Origin: JAJPHW01 sp963771505
Lineage (GTDB): Bacteria; Acidobacteriota; Terriglobia; Terriglobales; Acidobacteriaceae
Assembly: GCA_963771505.1 (NCBI GenBank)
Contig: CAVYTO010000002.1
Location: 1,249,850-1,313,849 of the forward strand
Length of the DNA stretch: 64,000 bases
Direction: 5' to 3'
In this document: positions 16,253 to 24,207 of the stretch, piece after piece
Layout of the letters: every line of letters starts with the position of its first letter
Numbering within the stretch: the stretch's first letter is position 1
Translations under genes and position numbers: made by a program
The notes under the pieces: generated by a model
Databases searched by the model: none
The model's input: only the letters and a program-made list of their open reading frames with translations
What the model was told of the DNA's origin: nothing

Positions 16253-16999
16253 CTAAAGTCCCAGCCCACCGTCGACCGCCAGCACCTGCCCGGTTACAAA
16301 ATGGGGTGCTGTGGCGAAGAACAAGACCGCCGCTACAATGTCCTCTGCCGTACCATTGCGCTGCATCGGCGTTTGTCTGGCCATCTTTTTCATGAATGTG
16401 GCCGCCGATTTTTCTTCAAGGTCTATCATTCCCGGAGCCACGCAGTTGACTGCTATCTGTGGCGCAAGGGCCTTTGCCATCACCCGCGTCAACATGTGTA
16501 CAGCGGCCTTCGAAGAGCAGTAGTGGGCGTGATCGGCCCACGGCCGCAGGCCCCCTAACGACCCTAGATTGATGATCTTGCCACGCCGCGCCCGCAAAAG
16601 GTCCAGCGCCGTGTGTGACACTAGAAACGGCCCGCGAGTATTCGACGCAAACATCGCGTCCCACTGCCGGACAGTCAGATCGGGGAACGCCACCGTCTCA
16701 TAGTTGGCCGCGTTATTAATCAGAATGTCGATGCCGCCCAGTTCCTTCTCCACCCCTCGAATCGCAGCTTTCACGCTCTTTTCCTGGGTCACGTCGCACT
16801 TGAATGCCACCGCCCGTCCGCCGAAGCTCGCGATATCGATGACTGTACCCTGGGCTTCACGTGTGGATTTGCGGAAGGTGATGGCCACATCCGCTCCCGC
16901 CTCGGCCAAGGCAAGGGCCATTGCCCGTCCCAGACGCCTGGCTCCCCCCGTAATCATCACCGACTTGCCTTTCAGGGGGGCTCGTGTGCCGAGGCTCAT
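16253..16999 (-). CDS. Short-chain dehydrogenase/reductase
   Basis: A 248-residue classical SDR with an N-terminal Rossmann motif ITGGARRLGRAMALALAE (residues 16-33), the NNAA motif at 95-98 and the catalytic S147, Y160 and K164 (GSLGGLRPWADHAHYCSSK). It ends GQVLAVDGGLGL as in many FabG/pteridine-reductase relatives. The GGARRLG form of the glycine loop is more common in pteridine reductase/FolM-like SDRs, so a pterin or ketone substrate is possible, but the substrate cannot be set. TACAAT ends 6 nt before the ATG, with no Shine-Dalgarno. Confidence 0.9.
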   Translation of the reverse strand: MSLGTRAPLKGKSVMITGGARRLGRAMALALAEAGADVAITFRKSTREAQGTVIDIASFGGRAVAFKCDVTQEKSVKAAIRGVEKELGGIDILINNAANYETVAFPDLTVRQWDAMFASNTRGPFLVSHTALDLLRARRGKIINLGSLGGLRPWADHAHYCSSKAAVHMLTRVMAKALAPQIAVNCVAPGMIDLEEKSAATFMKKMARQTPMQRNGTAEDIVAAVLFFATAPHFVTGQVLAVDGGLGL

Positions 17000-17005
17000 G
17001 GCTGG

Positions 17006-17011
17006 ATTGTA
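17006..17011 (-). promoter_or_regulatory. -10 element of the SDR gene, leaderless spacing
   Basis: TACAAT on the minus strand, ending 6 nt before the ATG at 16999. No ribosome-binding site lies between them. This is the same geometry as at hrcA. Confidence 0.5.
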
Positions 17012-17085
17012 CGCTGCTCGAAACCCTTAACTAACTTGCCATTTCCTACAGTAAAAAATGGATTGGAATTACTTTTTTTCCGTTT

Positions 17086-17091
17086 TACACT
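17086..17091 (+). promoter_or_regulatory. -10 element of the glutaredoxin-like gene, leaderless spacing
   Basis: TACACT ends 6 nt before the ATG at 17098. The short gap (TCAGCA) holds no Shine-Dalgarno. Confidence 0.5.
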
Positions 17092-17097
17092 TCAGCA

Positions 17098-17343
17098 ATG
17101 TCGACGGTACGAGAAGTGATCGTTTACTCCCGCAAAGGATGCCACCTTTGTGAGGTTATGAAGGAAAGTGTTGTTAAAATCCATCGCCGAGGCGGCTTCA
17201 CCTGGCGCGAAATTGATGTGGACGCCGACGCCGATCTCCGCCGCGAATTCAGCGACGAAGTGCCTGTGCTCTTTATTGATGGACGCAAGGCATTTAAATA
17301 TCACATGGCAGAACAGGATTTTGTTCGCAGACTCGCCAGCTAA
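17098..17343 (+). CDS. Glutaredoxin-like protein (DUF836 type)
   Basis: An 81-residue thioredoxin-fold protein with a redox CHLC motif at residues 15-18 (VYSRKGCHLCEVMKE), a cis-proline segment EVPVLFIDGRKAF and the closing helix EQDFVRRLAS. This matches the small glutaredoxin-like DUF836 family, thought to act in thiol-disulfide exchange in the cytoplasm; the exact partner is unknown. It diverges from the SDR gene and is followed by a hairpin terminator at 17406-17442. Confidence 0.88.
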   Translation: MSTVREVIVYSRKGCHLCEVMKESVVKIHRRGGFTWREIDVDADADLRREFSDEVPVLFIDGRKAFKYHMAEQDFVRRLAS

Positions 17344-17405
17344 GGTTTTCTCTCCTTTCCAAAGATTCAAGTTCTCAGGTTTTCCACAGCAACCCTCAGG
17401 AAAAG

Positions 17406-17442
17406 ATTCGCTAAAATTACACCAAATCATTTAGCGGATTTT
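17406..17442 (+). terminator. Hairpin terminator after the glutaredoxin-like gene
   Basis: ATTCGCTAAA (17406-17415) pairs with TTTAGCGGAT (17430-17439) over 10 positions with one G-T pair; the loop is 14 nt. A short T run (TTTT) follows. It is AT-rich, so moderately strong at best. Confidence 0.55.
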
Positions 17443-17491
17443 CGCAACTATTCCTTCACACTGTGTTTTATACGTCCGGGCGTGACTTCTT

Positions 17492-20215
17492 ATGCAAAGA
17501 TTTAGCCGCTGTGCAATCTCTTCCCTCTTAGTGTGTCTGCTTGCCTTCACAATCGCCTGCGGCGGCGGCAGTTCGACCTCTCCATCAGGCGCAACTATCG
17601 TATCGCTGTCCCTCAGCCCATCTTCTGTACCTTTGAGCACAGGCAGTACGCAACAACTTAACGGAACCGCAACCTACAGCGATGGAACTTCCGCGAATGT
17701 GAATTCCGCACTGTCCTGGACTTCTTCCAATTCCGCGGCCGCGACCGTGAACGCGACCGGCCTGGTTACAGCCGTGGGAATTGGCAGCGCTCAGGTGACC
17801 GGCAGCATGTCGGGCAAGAGTGCAGTCTCTACCATTACCGTCAGTGCCGCTGCGCCGACGATTGTCTCGATCGCGGTGACGCCAGCCAGCGCAACTATCA
17901 GCATCGCCGGAACCCAGCAGCTCACCGCGACAGCCACCTATAGCGATTCTTCTACGGCGAACATCACTGGAACTGCCACGTGGAGCACTTCTGCCTCTGC
18001 CGTCGCGACCGTAAGCTTCACCGGTTTGGTAACGGGAGTCGCCGCAGGCACGGCCAATATTTCAGCAAGTCTTAACGGGCTGACCGGTTCTTCCGCGATC
18101 ACTGTGTCGCCAACCGCGCCGACATTGGTCTCGTTAGCAATCGCCCCAACGTCTGCAACCATCGCAGTGTCAGGCACTATTCAGTTGACGGCCACGGCAA
18201 CTTATTCCGACGGGTCGACGGCAAACGTCAGCTCGTCCGCCGCCTGGTCCAGCAATAATTCGAGCGTCGCCTCGGTCAGCACAACCGGATTGGTCACTGG
18301 GGTCGCGCAGGGAACCGCTACGATTTCCGCAGTCTTCATGGGAATGACCGCAACCTCGACGATCACCGTGCCCGCAGCCGGAACTCTCGTTTCCATTGCG
18401 GTGACGCCATCAAGCGCTTCGCTGATCATCGGTGCCACCCAACAGCTGACCGCGACCGCGACCTACGGGGACGGCAGCATGGCAAACGTCACTTCCCTTT
18501 CAACCTGGACAACCTCAAACGCAGCCTCGGCTACGGTGAGTTCGTCCGGTCTCGTTACGGGAGTTCTATCCGGAAGCGCCACGATCACCGCCAGCTACAG
18601 CGGTCTTACATCAACTTCCTCGATAACCGTAAACACAAACATCGCCACTTGGCATGCGGACAACTACCGTAGCGGACTCAACAGCGGAGAGGGTGTGCTC
18701 ACGCCGCAGAATGTGAATACCCAAAAATTCGGCAAGCTTTTTTCATATCTCGTCGACGGATACATCTACGGCCAGCCGCTGCTGGTCTCGAACCTCATGG
18801 TCAACGGCGCCATTCACAACGTAGTGTATGTTGCCACTGAAAATGACAGCGTCTACGCGTTCGACGCCGACAACTACGGATCGGGAGCGCCTTTGTGGCA
18901 GGTTGGTCTACTGCAACCCGGCGAGACCCCACTCACTGGCGGCAGCATCCAGCCGTTACAAGGAGTCACTTCGACTCCGGCTATCGACCTGTCATCTAAC
19001 ACGATTTACGTCGTCTCAGCCGAGGTCTTCGGTGGCTTGGGCACTTTCCGCCTCCACGCGCTCGACCTTTCTACAGGCGTAGAAAAATTCGGTGGCCCGG
19101 AACTGATCCAGGCTTCGGTTCCGGGAACGAACTCCGATTCTATCGACGGCATCGTCTATCTCACCTCGGCTTGTCTCCAACGGGCGGCCTTATTGGTGGC
19201 AAACGGTTCAGTCTTTATCGGTTTCGGTAGTTGCCACAGTGGTTGGTTGTTGTCTTACAACGCGAAGACGCTGGCGCAAACCGGCGTTTTCAACATGAGT
19301 CCGAACCTCAACGGCGAAGGAACATACAAAGGGGCGGGTGGTGTCTGGATGGCGGGCGGCGGCCCTGCTGCCGACTCAGCTGGCAACATTCTCGTTTCCA
19401 CCGGCAATGGTCCCTACGACGGCCTAACGGCATTCGGCGAATCGGTCATGAAATTTTCCCCGACGCTCAAACTACTGGACCACTTTACGCCCTACGATTT
19501 TGCTTATATGAACTGCGAAGACAGCGACCTTGCCAGCGGGGGACTGTTACTGATTCCGGGCGCAAACGCCGCGGTGGCGAGCGGCAAAAAGGGAATGATG
19601 TACCTGCTCAACACCAACAAGCTTGGCGGAGAACAGCACAACGACGCTGGCGCCACGCAGACCCTGTATTTTGAGCCCGATCTTTCGCCGCCATATCCGC
19701 ACTCTTGTACAGACGCCAACGGCACTTACACCACCAAAATCAACTCGTATGAATCGTTCGGCACAGCCGCCTATTTCAACGGGTTCATCTACCTCGGCAT
19801 CACGCCCACGTCTTTGACCGCGCCCGCTCCTGTGAGGGGCTTTGCCTACAACGGTCTGCTTACAGCTGGGTCATACACCAGCCAGAACGTCCAGCAAGGC
19901 GATAATGGGACCACTCCATTTGTTTCGTCGGCCGGAACGTCTTCCGGAATCGTGTGGATGATTGACCACGGGCAGCCGATCCAGAGCAATTTCTCGAACA
20001 ACCCCACTGCTGCGACCTTGCGTGCCTACGATGCGACCAACCTCAGCACAGAGCTATACGACAGTTCACAAAACTCGGCGGACATCCCGGGATTGGGAAT
20101 TAAGTTTTCCTCTCCCATGGTGGCTAACGGAAAAGTGTTCATTGGGACTGCGAAAGACCCGCTGACAACGCCGAATCCGCGCGGCGAATTAGATATTTAT
20201 GGGTTGCGGCCGTAA
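17492..20215 (+). CDS. BIG2-repeat lipoprotein with PQQ-like beta-propeller
   Basis: A 907-residue exported protein. The first 23 residues are a lipoprotein-type signal (LLVCLLAFTIAC, lipidated Cys at 23), followed by a Gly/Ser linker. Four tandem bacterial Ig-like (BIG2) repeats of about 85 residues follow at about 35-117, 123-205, 211-293 and 298-380; each has QLTATATYSDG...ANV, a W, and ATVSxTGLVTGV. From about 385 to the end is a PQQ/WD40-like beta-propeller (WHADNYRSGLNSGEG, VYVATENDSVYAFDADN, LSTGNGPYDG-like blades). It probably sits on the cell surface; such proteins are frequent in Acidobacteria, and their ligands are unknown. Confidence 0.88.
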   Translation: MQRFSRCAISSLLVCLLAFTIACGGGSSTSPSGATIVSLSLSPSSVPLSTGSTQQLNGTATYSDGTSANVNSALSWTSSNSAAATVNATGLVTAVGIGSAQVTGSMSGKSAVSTITVSAAAPTIVSIAVTPASATISIAGTQQLTATATYSDSSTANITGTATWSTSASAVATVSFTGLVTGVAAGTANISASLNGLTGSSAITVSPTAPTLVSLAIAPTSATIAVSGTIQLTATATYSDGSTANVSSSAAWSSNNSSVASVSTTGLVTGVAQGTATISAVFMGMTATSTITVPAAGTLVSIAVTPSSASLIIGATQQLTATATYGDGSMANVTSLSTWTTSNAASATVSSSGLVTGVLSGSATITASYSGLTSTSSITVNTNIATWHADNYRSGLNSGEGVLTPQNVNTQKFGKLFSYLVDGYIYGQPLLVSNLMVNGAIHNVVYVATENDSVYAFDADNYGSGAPLWQVGLLQPGETPLTGGSIQPLQGVTSTPAIDLSSNTIYVVSAEVFGGLGTFRLHALDLSTGVEKFGGPELIQASVPGTNSDSIDGIVYLTSACLQRAALLVANGSVFIGFGSCHSGWLLSYNAKTLAQTGVFNMSPNLNGEGTYKGAGGVWMAGGGPAADSAGNILVSTGNGPYDGLTAFGESVMKFSPTLKLLDHFTPYDFAYMNCEDSDLASGGLLLIPGANAAVASGKKGMMYLLNTNKLGGEQHNDAGATQTLYFEPDLSPPYPHSCTDANGTYTTKINSYESFGTAAYFNGFIYLGITPTSLTAPAPVRGFAYNGLLTAGSYTSQNVQQGDNGTTPFVSSAGTSSGIVWMIDHGQPIQSNFSNNPTAATLRAYDATNLSTELYDSSQNSADIPGLGIKFSSPMVANGKVFIGTAKDPLTTPNPRGELDIYGLRP

Positions 20216-20282
20216 GCAAACTGCAACTTAATCGGTGACCGGTTCGCGCCGGGTCGAGCATTTCACTAAAATTGCCTGCGAC

Positions 20283-21845
20283 ATGCTTCGCGCCAAGCTG
20301 TATGCCAATCCTGGAGGCTGCTTCCTGCATGAGCTGGTGCTCGCGAGCTGCCAGAAAAACAGCTCGCGTACCGCAATCGTCGACACGTCCTGCAACCGCC
20401 GCATCTCGTACGCCGACTACGGAGAATTCGTTGCGTCCATCGCACGTGGACTCATCGCAGCTGGGATTCGCCCCGCCGAAGTCGTAGCCATTTTCCTTCC
20501 GAACTCCTGGGAGTTCTGCGTGGCGTATCACGCCATCACTTTGGCTGGCGCGATTCCGACTTTGCTCAATCCCGCATACCGCGAACGCGAAGTGCTATAT
20601 CAACTGGCGAATTCGGGCGCGGCGATGTTGATCAGCGACGGGCCAAACCTGGACGGAATTTCTCTCAGCAGTCTCCCGGAACTGCGTCGCGTCTACACGA
20701 CTCGAACCCACACGGCGGGATCGCACCCGTTCGCTTCATTGCTGCAACGCTCGACGCAATCGTTTTCACAGCCTGAGAAGAGTTCATCGGACACTCTCGC
20801 CGCGCTCCCTTACTCGAGCGGCACTACCGGATTGCCGAAAGGCGTCATGCTTTCGCATTTCAATCTGGTCTCAAACATCTATCAAATTCTTGGTCCACAC
20901 GGCGCGCCATTTCGCACGGACGAGAAAATTTTGTGCTTCCTGCCGCTTTATCACATTTACGGTCTCAACGTAATTCTGAATCCGGCGCTTCTGCTGGGTG
21001 CGACGCTTGTCCTGATGCCGCGCTTTCAATCGACGCAGTTGATCGATCTCATCAGTCGCGAAGAAATCACAATGATGCCTCTTGTGCCCCCGGCCATCAA
21101 CGCCATATGCCAATTGGCGGAGGAAGGCAAATTCCCGGCAGATCATAAAGTCAGGTGGGTCAAGTCCGGAGCGGCCCCTCTCGCTGCCGATCTTCCCCGC
21201 CGGTTCACATCCCTCACGGGCATTCCCGTCGCCCAGGGATACGGGATGACTGAAGCGTCTCCAGTCACCCATCTGGGATACCTCGAGCCAGAACTCTATC
21301 TTCCCGATTCCATCGGCCAGCCTGTCGCGCTTACGGAATGTCGTGTCGTCGCGGATGACGGCAAAGAAGCCGAGACCGGCCAACTCGGAGAACTAGTCAT
21401 GCGCGGCCCGCAATTCATGGGTGGCTACTGGAAGGAACCTGACGCTACCGCTGCCGCACTGCCCGATGGATGGTATTGGTCCGGCGACATCGTTACCCGC
21501 GACGCCAACAACTTCTTTCGCGTGGTGGATCGACGCAAAGAGATGATCAAGTACAAAGGGTTCCCCATTGCTCCGGCCGAGGTCGAAGCGCTGTTGATGG
21601 AGCACCCGGCGGTGAGAGACTGCGGCGTGATCGGGCGCGCCGACGGCGCTGCGGGAGAAGTTCCCGTTGCGTTCATCGTCCTGCGCGCCGGACATTCTGA
21701 AAGCGCAAAGCTGGAACGGGAGCTGTGTGCCTACGTGGCGGAGAGGCTCACCAGCTACAAACAGCCGCGCGAAATCCGCTTCGTGGCATCCTTGCCGCGG
21801 ACGCCGTCAGGAAAAATCCTGCGCCGCGAGCTGAGAGCTCTCTAG
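20283..21845 (+). CDS. AMP-dependent acyl-CoA synthetase (4-coumarate:CoA ligase-like)
   Basis: A 520-residue ANL-superfamily ligase that would activate a carboxylic acid as acyl-AMP and transfer it to CoA. Motifs in order: P-loop YSSGTTGLPKGVMLSH, LPLYHIYG, adenylate-binding GYGMTEASP, YWSGDIVTRD, KEMIKYKGFPIAPAEVE, and the catalytic lysine in RTPSGKILRREL at the C-terminus. Sequence style is closest to 4-coumarate/medium-chain acyl ligases; the true acid is not known. The ATG at 20283 is supported by TAAAAT ending 10 nt upstream; an in-frame GTG at 20235 would add 16 residues. Confidence 0.9.
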   Translation: MLRAKLYANPGGCFLHELVLASCQKNSSRTAIVDTSCNRRISYADYGEFVASIARGLIAAGIRPAEVVAIFLPNSWEFCVAYHAITLAGAIPTLLNPAYREREVLYQLANSGAAMLISDGPNLDGISLSSLPELRRVYTTRTHTAGSHPFASLLQRSTQSFSQPEKSSSDTLAALPYSSGTTGLPKGVMLSHFNLVSNIYQILGPHGAPFRTDEKILCFLPLYHIYGLNVILNPALLLGATLVLMPRFQSTQLIDLISREEITMMPLVPPAINAICQLAEEGKFPADHKVRWVKSGAAPLAADLPRRFTSLTGIPVAQGYGMTEASPVTHLGYLEPELYLPDSIGQPVALTECRVVADDGKEAETGQLGELVMRGPQFMGGYWKEPDATAAALPDGWYWSGDIVTRDANNFFRVVDRRKEMIKYKGFPIAPAEVEALLMEHPAVRDCGVIGRADGAAGEVPVAFIVLRAGHSESAKLERELCAYVAERLTSYKQPREIRFVASLPRTPSGKILRRELRAL

Positions 21846-21868
21846 CCGGAACTCAGTAGCGATTTTTT
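21831..21868 (+). terminator. Possible terminator of the acyl-CoA ligase gene
   Basis: CTGAG (21831-21835) pairs with CTCAG (21852-21856), followed within 6 nt by TTTTTT (21863-21868). The stem begins inside the last codons of the gene and is short, so this is tentative. It lies in the gap between convergent genes. Confidence 0.35.
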
Positions 21869-21870
21869 AA

Positions 21871-22458
21871 CTATTTCGTCGCAGGCACAGCTAGCGTGGG
21901 AGTGGCGGTCGTTGGCGCGGGCAACGGTACGGGTACCGGCGCGGTCGGCGGTGTTTGTCCGGTAAGCACGGCGATCACTGACGGCGGCAGTTTGTCGGCG
22001 TTCGCCAGCATCAGCGAGATTTGCCACATCTGCGTTTCTGACAAGCTGTCTTTAAAGCCGGGCATTCCCGTCAGCCGGATTCCATTCGCCGTTTTCCAGT
22101 AAGTTTCGCCCGCCGGATCGTCAGTCACGCCCTTGCCTTCAAGCAATTTCGGCGGATGAGGGAATTCTCCCCGCGCGATTGCGCTGGGCTGTTTTCCCGG
22201 CGCTCCGTGACATACCGCGCAGTTGTCGTAATACGCGCGCGCGCCTTCGATGTAGTTCGCCTCGCTCGCTTGTATGGGTGCGCTCTTCGGCATCTCTCGA
22301 TCTAATGTTGCATCCAGGGCCATATGAGCGAATGTCTTTTCAAACGGCATCATCGGCGCGGATGTCGCCACCGGCGCATAACCGCGTGAAAAATAAATAT
22401 AGGTGCCCAAAACCAACGCTAAAATCGTGAACAGCACTCCGCCGAAAAAACCTCGCAT
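21871..22458 (-). CDS. Membrane-anchored cytochrome c (cbb3-type CytC domain)
   Basis: A 195-residue monohaem cytochrome c. Residues 1-24 form an uncleaved or signal anchor (GGVLFTILALVLGTYIYFS). The haem site is CAVCH at residues 80-84, and the likely axial methionine is M132 in LTGMPGF. The C-terminus is a Pro/Thr/Ala-rich tail (TPPTAPVPVPLPAPTTAT) typical of a disordered linker. It should carry electrons in the periplasm, but no oxidase or dehydrogenase gene is adjacent, so the partner is unknown. GGAGAGGGA precedes the ATG. Confidence 0.9.
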   Translation of the reverse strand: MRGFFGGVLFTILALVLGTYIYFSRGYAPVATSAPMMPFEKTFAHMALDATLDREMPKSAPIQASEANYIEGARAYYDNCAVCHGAPGKQPSAIARGEFPHPPKLLEGKGVTDDPAGETYWKTANGIRLTGMPGFKDSLSETQMWQISLMLANADKLPPSVIAVLTGQTPPTAPVPVPLPAPTTATPTLAVPATK

Positions 22459-22547
22459 TCGCTTCCCTCTCCGTTGTTCAGTGGTGATGCATCAGGATAT
22501 ACCCGAACCGCGGCTGCTCGCGCATCGAATTTGCGCTGCGGCAGCGA

Positions 22548-22578
22548 TAAAAATGCCCACCGGCCGAAACCAGTGGGC
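22548..22578 (-). terminator. Minus-strand terminator after the candidate small protein gene
   Basis: GCCCAC (22555-22560) and GTGGGC (22573-22578) form a stem around a 12-nt loop. On the minus strand the stem is followed by ATTTTTA. It lies 18 nt past the stop codon of the 49-residue frame and before the cytochrome c gene. Confidence 0.55.
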
Positions 22579-22596
22579 GAATCTGCGAACTCAAAG

Positions 22597-22746
22597 TTAG
22601 TACAGGACGCCGGTCACGAAATCCTGGCTCGTGCCCGCCGCGAGTTTACGCCGTTTGTGCTGGGACGCAATGTGCAAGTTTTTGCATCCTCGGCCACCAG
22701 CGCACGTTTGGAGCGAGGCACATTCGACGACCTTGAACTTTTTCAT
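22597..22746 (-). CDS. Candidate 49-residue Cys/basic small protein
   Basis: A short frame starting at ATG 22746 encodes 49 residues: a basic protein with three evenly spaced cysteines (C9, C15, C21; CX5CX5C), histidines at 25 and 30, and a KRRK patch at 31-34. It ends DFVTGVLY. There is no signal peptide or membrane segment. Third codon positions are about 70% G/C, like the real genes here. GGGGA lies just before the ATG, though closer than usual, and a stem-loop with a T run follows the stop. I do not recognise a named family; a metal or Fe-S role is only a guess from the cysteines. It diverges from the membrane protein gene at 22810. Confidence 0.5.
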   Translation of the reverse strand: MKKFKVVECASLQTCAGGRGCKNLHIASQHKRRKLAAGTSQDFVTGVLY

Positions 22747-22809
22747 TCCCCACGCCGTATAGGTAATCGTGCAGCAAATCAGAGCACTCGCTTCGGAAGG
22801 AGGCAAACA

Positions 22810-23166
22810 ATGTTTGAAGATATGACAGGATTCGCGGCAGTCGTGATGTTCTTTTCTGTCCCACTCTCGGCTATGGGCCTTTACACTTTCTACCGCGCAC
22901 GCAAATTGCGTTTCGAGGAGCGCATGGCAGCCTTGGCCCGAGGGGTGAACGTTCCGATGGAGCCGGACCTCTCGGAGATTGCCCGATCGCGACGCTCTGG
23001 AATCTTGCTCGTTTCCGGCGCGATCGGTTACATGGCCACTTTCGCCTTGATCGCGCGAGTTCAACCCGACGCATGGGTCGCGGCCAGCTTTGGCATCATT
23101 CCGCTGACGCTGGGCGCGGGATTTTTCGTCGATTCCGCCATGGTTAAGCGCGACCTTCAGACCTAG
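22810..23166 (+). CDS. Small membrane protein, two transmembrane helices plus N-terminal anchor
   Basis: A 118-residue protein of unknown function. It opens with a membrane helix (GFAAVVMFFSVPLSAMGLYTFY), followed by a basic cytoplasmic-looking segment (RARKLRFEERMAALARG), then two more hydrophobic stretches (ILLVSGAIGYMATFALI; AASFGIIPLTLGAGFFV). The pattern of one helix, an RxxxxxERxAxLARG helix, then two helices resembles the DUF6249-type family of small membrane proteins, but I am not certain. AAGGAGG stands 6 nt before the ATG at 22810, which rules out the much earlier in-frame start at 22474. Confidence 0.75.
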   Translation: MFEDMTGFAAVVMFFSVPLSAMGLYTFYRARKLRFEERMAALARGVNVPMEPDLSEIARSRRSGILLVSGAIGYMATFALIARVQPDAWVAASFGIIPLTLGAGFFVDSAMVKRDLQT

Positions 23167-23196
23167 CAAGCGGCTAATTGCGTGGTTTCAAGAGGT

Positions 23197-23237
23197 TGTC
23201 CATTCGATCAAACCGGAGTGGTGAGATCGAATGGACA
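23197..23237 (+). repeat. Perfect 13-bp inverted repeat (strong hairpin)
   Basis: TGTCCATTCGATC (23197-23209) and GATCGAATGGACA (23225-23237) are exact reverse complements around a 15-nt loop. It follows the 22810 gene by 30 bp and precedes the convergent EVE gene. There is no T run, so it may be an RNA-stabilising hairpin or protein site rather than a Rho-independent terminator. Confidence 0.7.
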
Positions 23238-23339
23238 GCCAGTACTAATTAGTCGCAGCAAGCTTGGAGCGCGGGGGGCCGCCAGCGCTCTTTACTAACG
23301 GACCAGAACTATTCACCAGCCACTATTCACTAACACTGG

Positions 23340-23717
23340 TCACTGTCCGCTCAAGAACCTAAACTGCGCCGCCGTCAATGGCACCACGCTCAGCCTTCCC
23401 TGCCGCACCAGAGGCGAATCCGCAAAAAGCTTGTGCGCTTTGATCTCCGCCAACGTCACCGGGGTCACCGCAGAACCAGCTTTGATTTTCACAAGCGGTA
23501 CCTTGGGATCGCTCGCATCCACCGACACAACCGTCGCCGTCCCGGCCACACTCTTCTCTTCACCTGTGTGATAAATCAGCAACCCGTCGCCAGACTTCAT
23601 CTCCCGCAGGTGCTTCACTGCCGTTGGATTGGTGACGCCATCCCAAGTCGTGGTTTGATCGCGCTTCAGATCGCTGAATGAATAAACCGTGGGTTCAGTT
23701 TTCAGTAAGTAATCCAT
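23340..23717 (-). CDS. EVE-domain protein
   Basis: A 125-residue single EVE (PUA-superfamily) domain, a fold that binds modified bases in nucleic acids. The family start DYLLKTEPTVYSFSDLKRDQTTTWDGVTNPTA is clear, followed by GDGLLIYHTGEEKSVAGTATVV, VTLAEIKAHKLFADSPLVRQGRLSVVPLT and QFRFL. It is shorter than the usual 140-155 residues because the loop after VDASDPKVPL lacks the common insertion. No methyltransferase or restriction gene is nearby, so an antiviral role is not supported by context. The stop of this gene is on the far side of a strong hairpin. Confidence 0.9.
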   Translation of the reverse strand: MDYLLKTEPTVYSFSDLKRDQTTTWDGVTNPTAVKHLREMKSGDGLLIYHTGEEKSVAGTATVVSVDASDPKVPLVKIKAGSAVTPVTLAEIKAHKLFADSPLVRQGRLSVVPLTAAQFRFLSGQ

Positions 23718-23723
23718 GGTGCC

Positions 23724-24158
23724 TCAAGGTTTCGGGGTCGGGTTTGCGGGCTCCGGATTGTTCGGCGTCTTATGGTCTTCGTAAATCGAATACTGCCCTT
23801 CGGGGCGCTTCAGCTTGATCGTGATCTGCATCTCTGTTTGCTCGACATCGTAGTCTTCGCCGTAGGTCTGAAATCCGGTTGCCAAGACTTGCACGCGCAA
23901 TTTTCCGTAGGGAATGCCGTCAAAGTTCGTCGTGCCTTCGGCGCTCGTCTTCAGCTCCAATCCGCCGCCCTTTTCCTGCTTACCGCCGCTCTCGACCGGA
24001 TGAAGGACGATGGCAGCATTGCGTACCGGCTTACCGTTGTAATCGCGAAGCACAACGAAGCTCAGATTGCACGAGGGCGCAGCGGGCTTTTTTTCTCTCG
24101 CAAACGCGGCGACGGTCAGACAGGCCAACAATGTGACCAAAATTACCGGGGTCTTCAT
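23724..24158 (-). CDS. Exported protein with carboxypeptidase-regulatory-like domain
   Basis: A 144-residue secreted protein. The signal peptide is MKTPVILVTLLACLTVAAFA, cut near residue 20. The rest is one carboxypeptidase regulatory-like (CNA-B/transthyretin-like) beta-sandwich: LRDYNGKPVRNAAIVLHPVE, EGTTNFDGIPYGKLRVQVLATGFQTYGEDYDV, and a Pro/Asn-rich tail. Such domains are structural or bind surface ligands. It ends 7 bp from the EVE start codon, so they could be co-transcribed. The ATG at 24158 is chosen because TACAAT ends 9 nt before it. Confidence 0.8.
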   Translation of the reverse strand: MKTPVILVTLLACLTVAAFAREKKPAAPSCNLSFVVLRDYNGKPVRNAAIVLHPVESGGKQEKGGGLELKTSAEGTTNFDGIPYGKLRVQVLATGFQTYGEDYDVEQTEMQITIKLKRPEGQYSIYEDHKTPNNPEPANPTPKP

Positions 24159-24167
24159 GACACCGCC

Positions 24168-24173
24168 ATTGTA
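24168..24173 (-). promoter_or_regulatory. -10 element of the carboxypeptidase-regulatory-like gene
   Basis: TACAAT on the minus strand, ending 9 nt before the ATG at 24158. It lies back to back with the plus-strand element at 24195-24200, so both divergent genes appear to start with almost no leader. Confidence 0.45.
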
Positions 24174-24194
24174 GCGCGGTCGCCGGAATCCACG

Positions 24195-24200
24195 TATACT
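24195..24200 (+). promoter_or_regulatory. -10 element of the S9 peptidase gene, leaderless spacing
   Basis: TATACT ends 7 nt before the ATG at 24208, with no Shine-Dalgarno between. Confidence 0.5.
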
Positions 24201-24207
24201 CGCGCGC

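Larger units (their letters stand above)
22459..22809. other. Intergenic stretch with a candidate small gene and terminator
   Basis: This 351-bp gap between the divergent cytochrome c and small membrane protein genes holds a candidate 49-residue minus-strand gene (22597-22746) and its terminator (22548-22578). Nothing else was recognised in 22459-22547, apart from the cytochrome c ribosome-binding site. Confidence 0.5.

Noticed and set aside
17492..18650. Tandem DNA repeats that might be a CRISPR or minisatellite
   Set aside because: The periodicity comes from four diverged protein Ig-like repeats of about 85 codons; there are no identical short repeats with spacers.
22474..22809. Upstream extension of the small membrane protein to 230 residues
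   Set aside because: AAGGAGG directly before the ATG at 22810 sets the start, and the extension reads as non-protein.
23340..23717. EVE protein as part of an antiviral or base-modification system
   Set aside because: No methyltransferase, restriction or defence genes adjoin it; neighbours are an exported beta protein and a peptidase.
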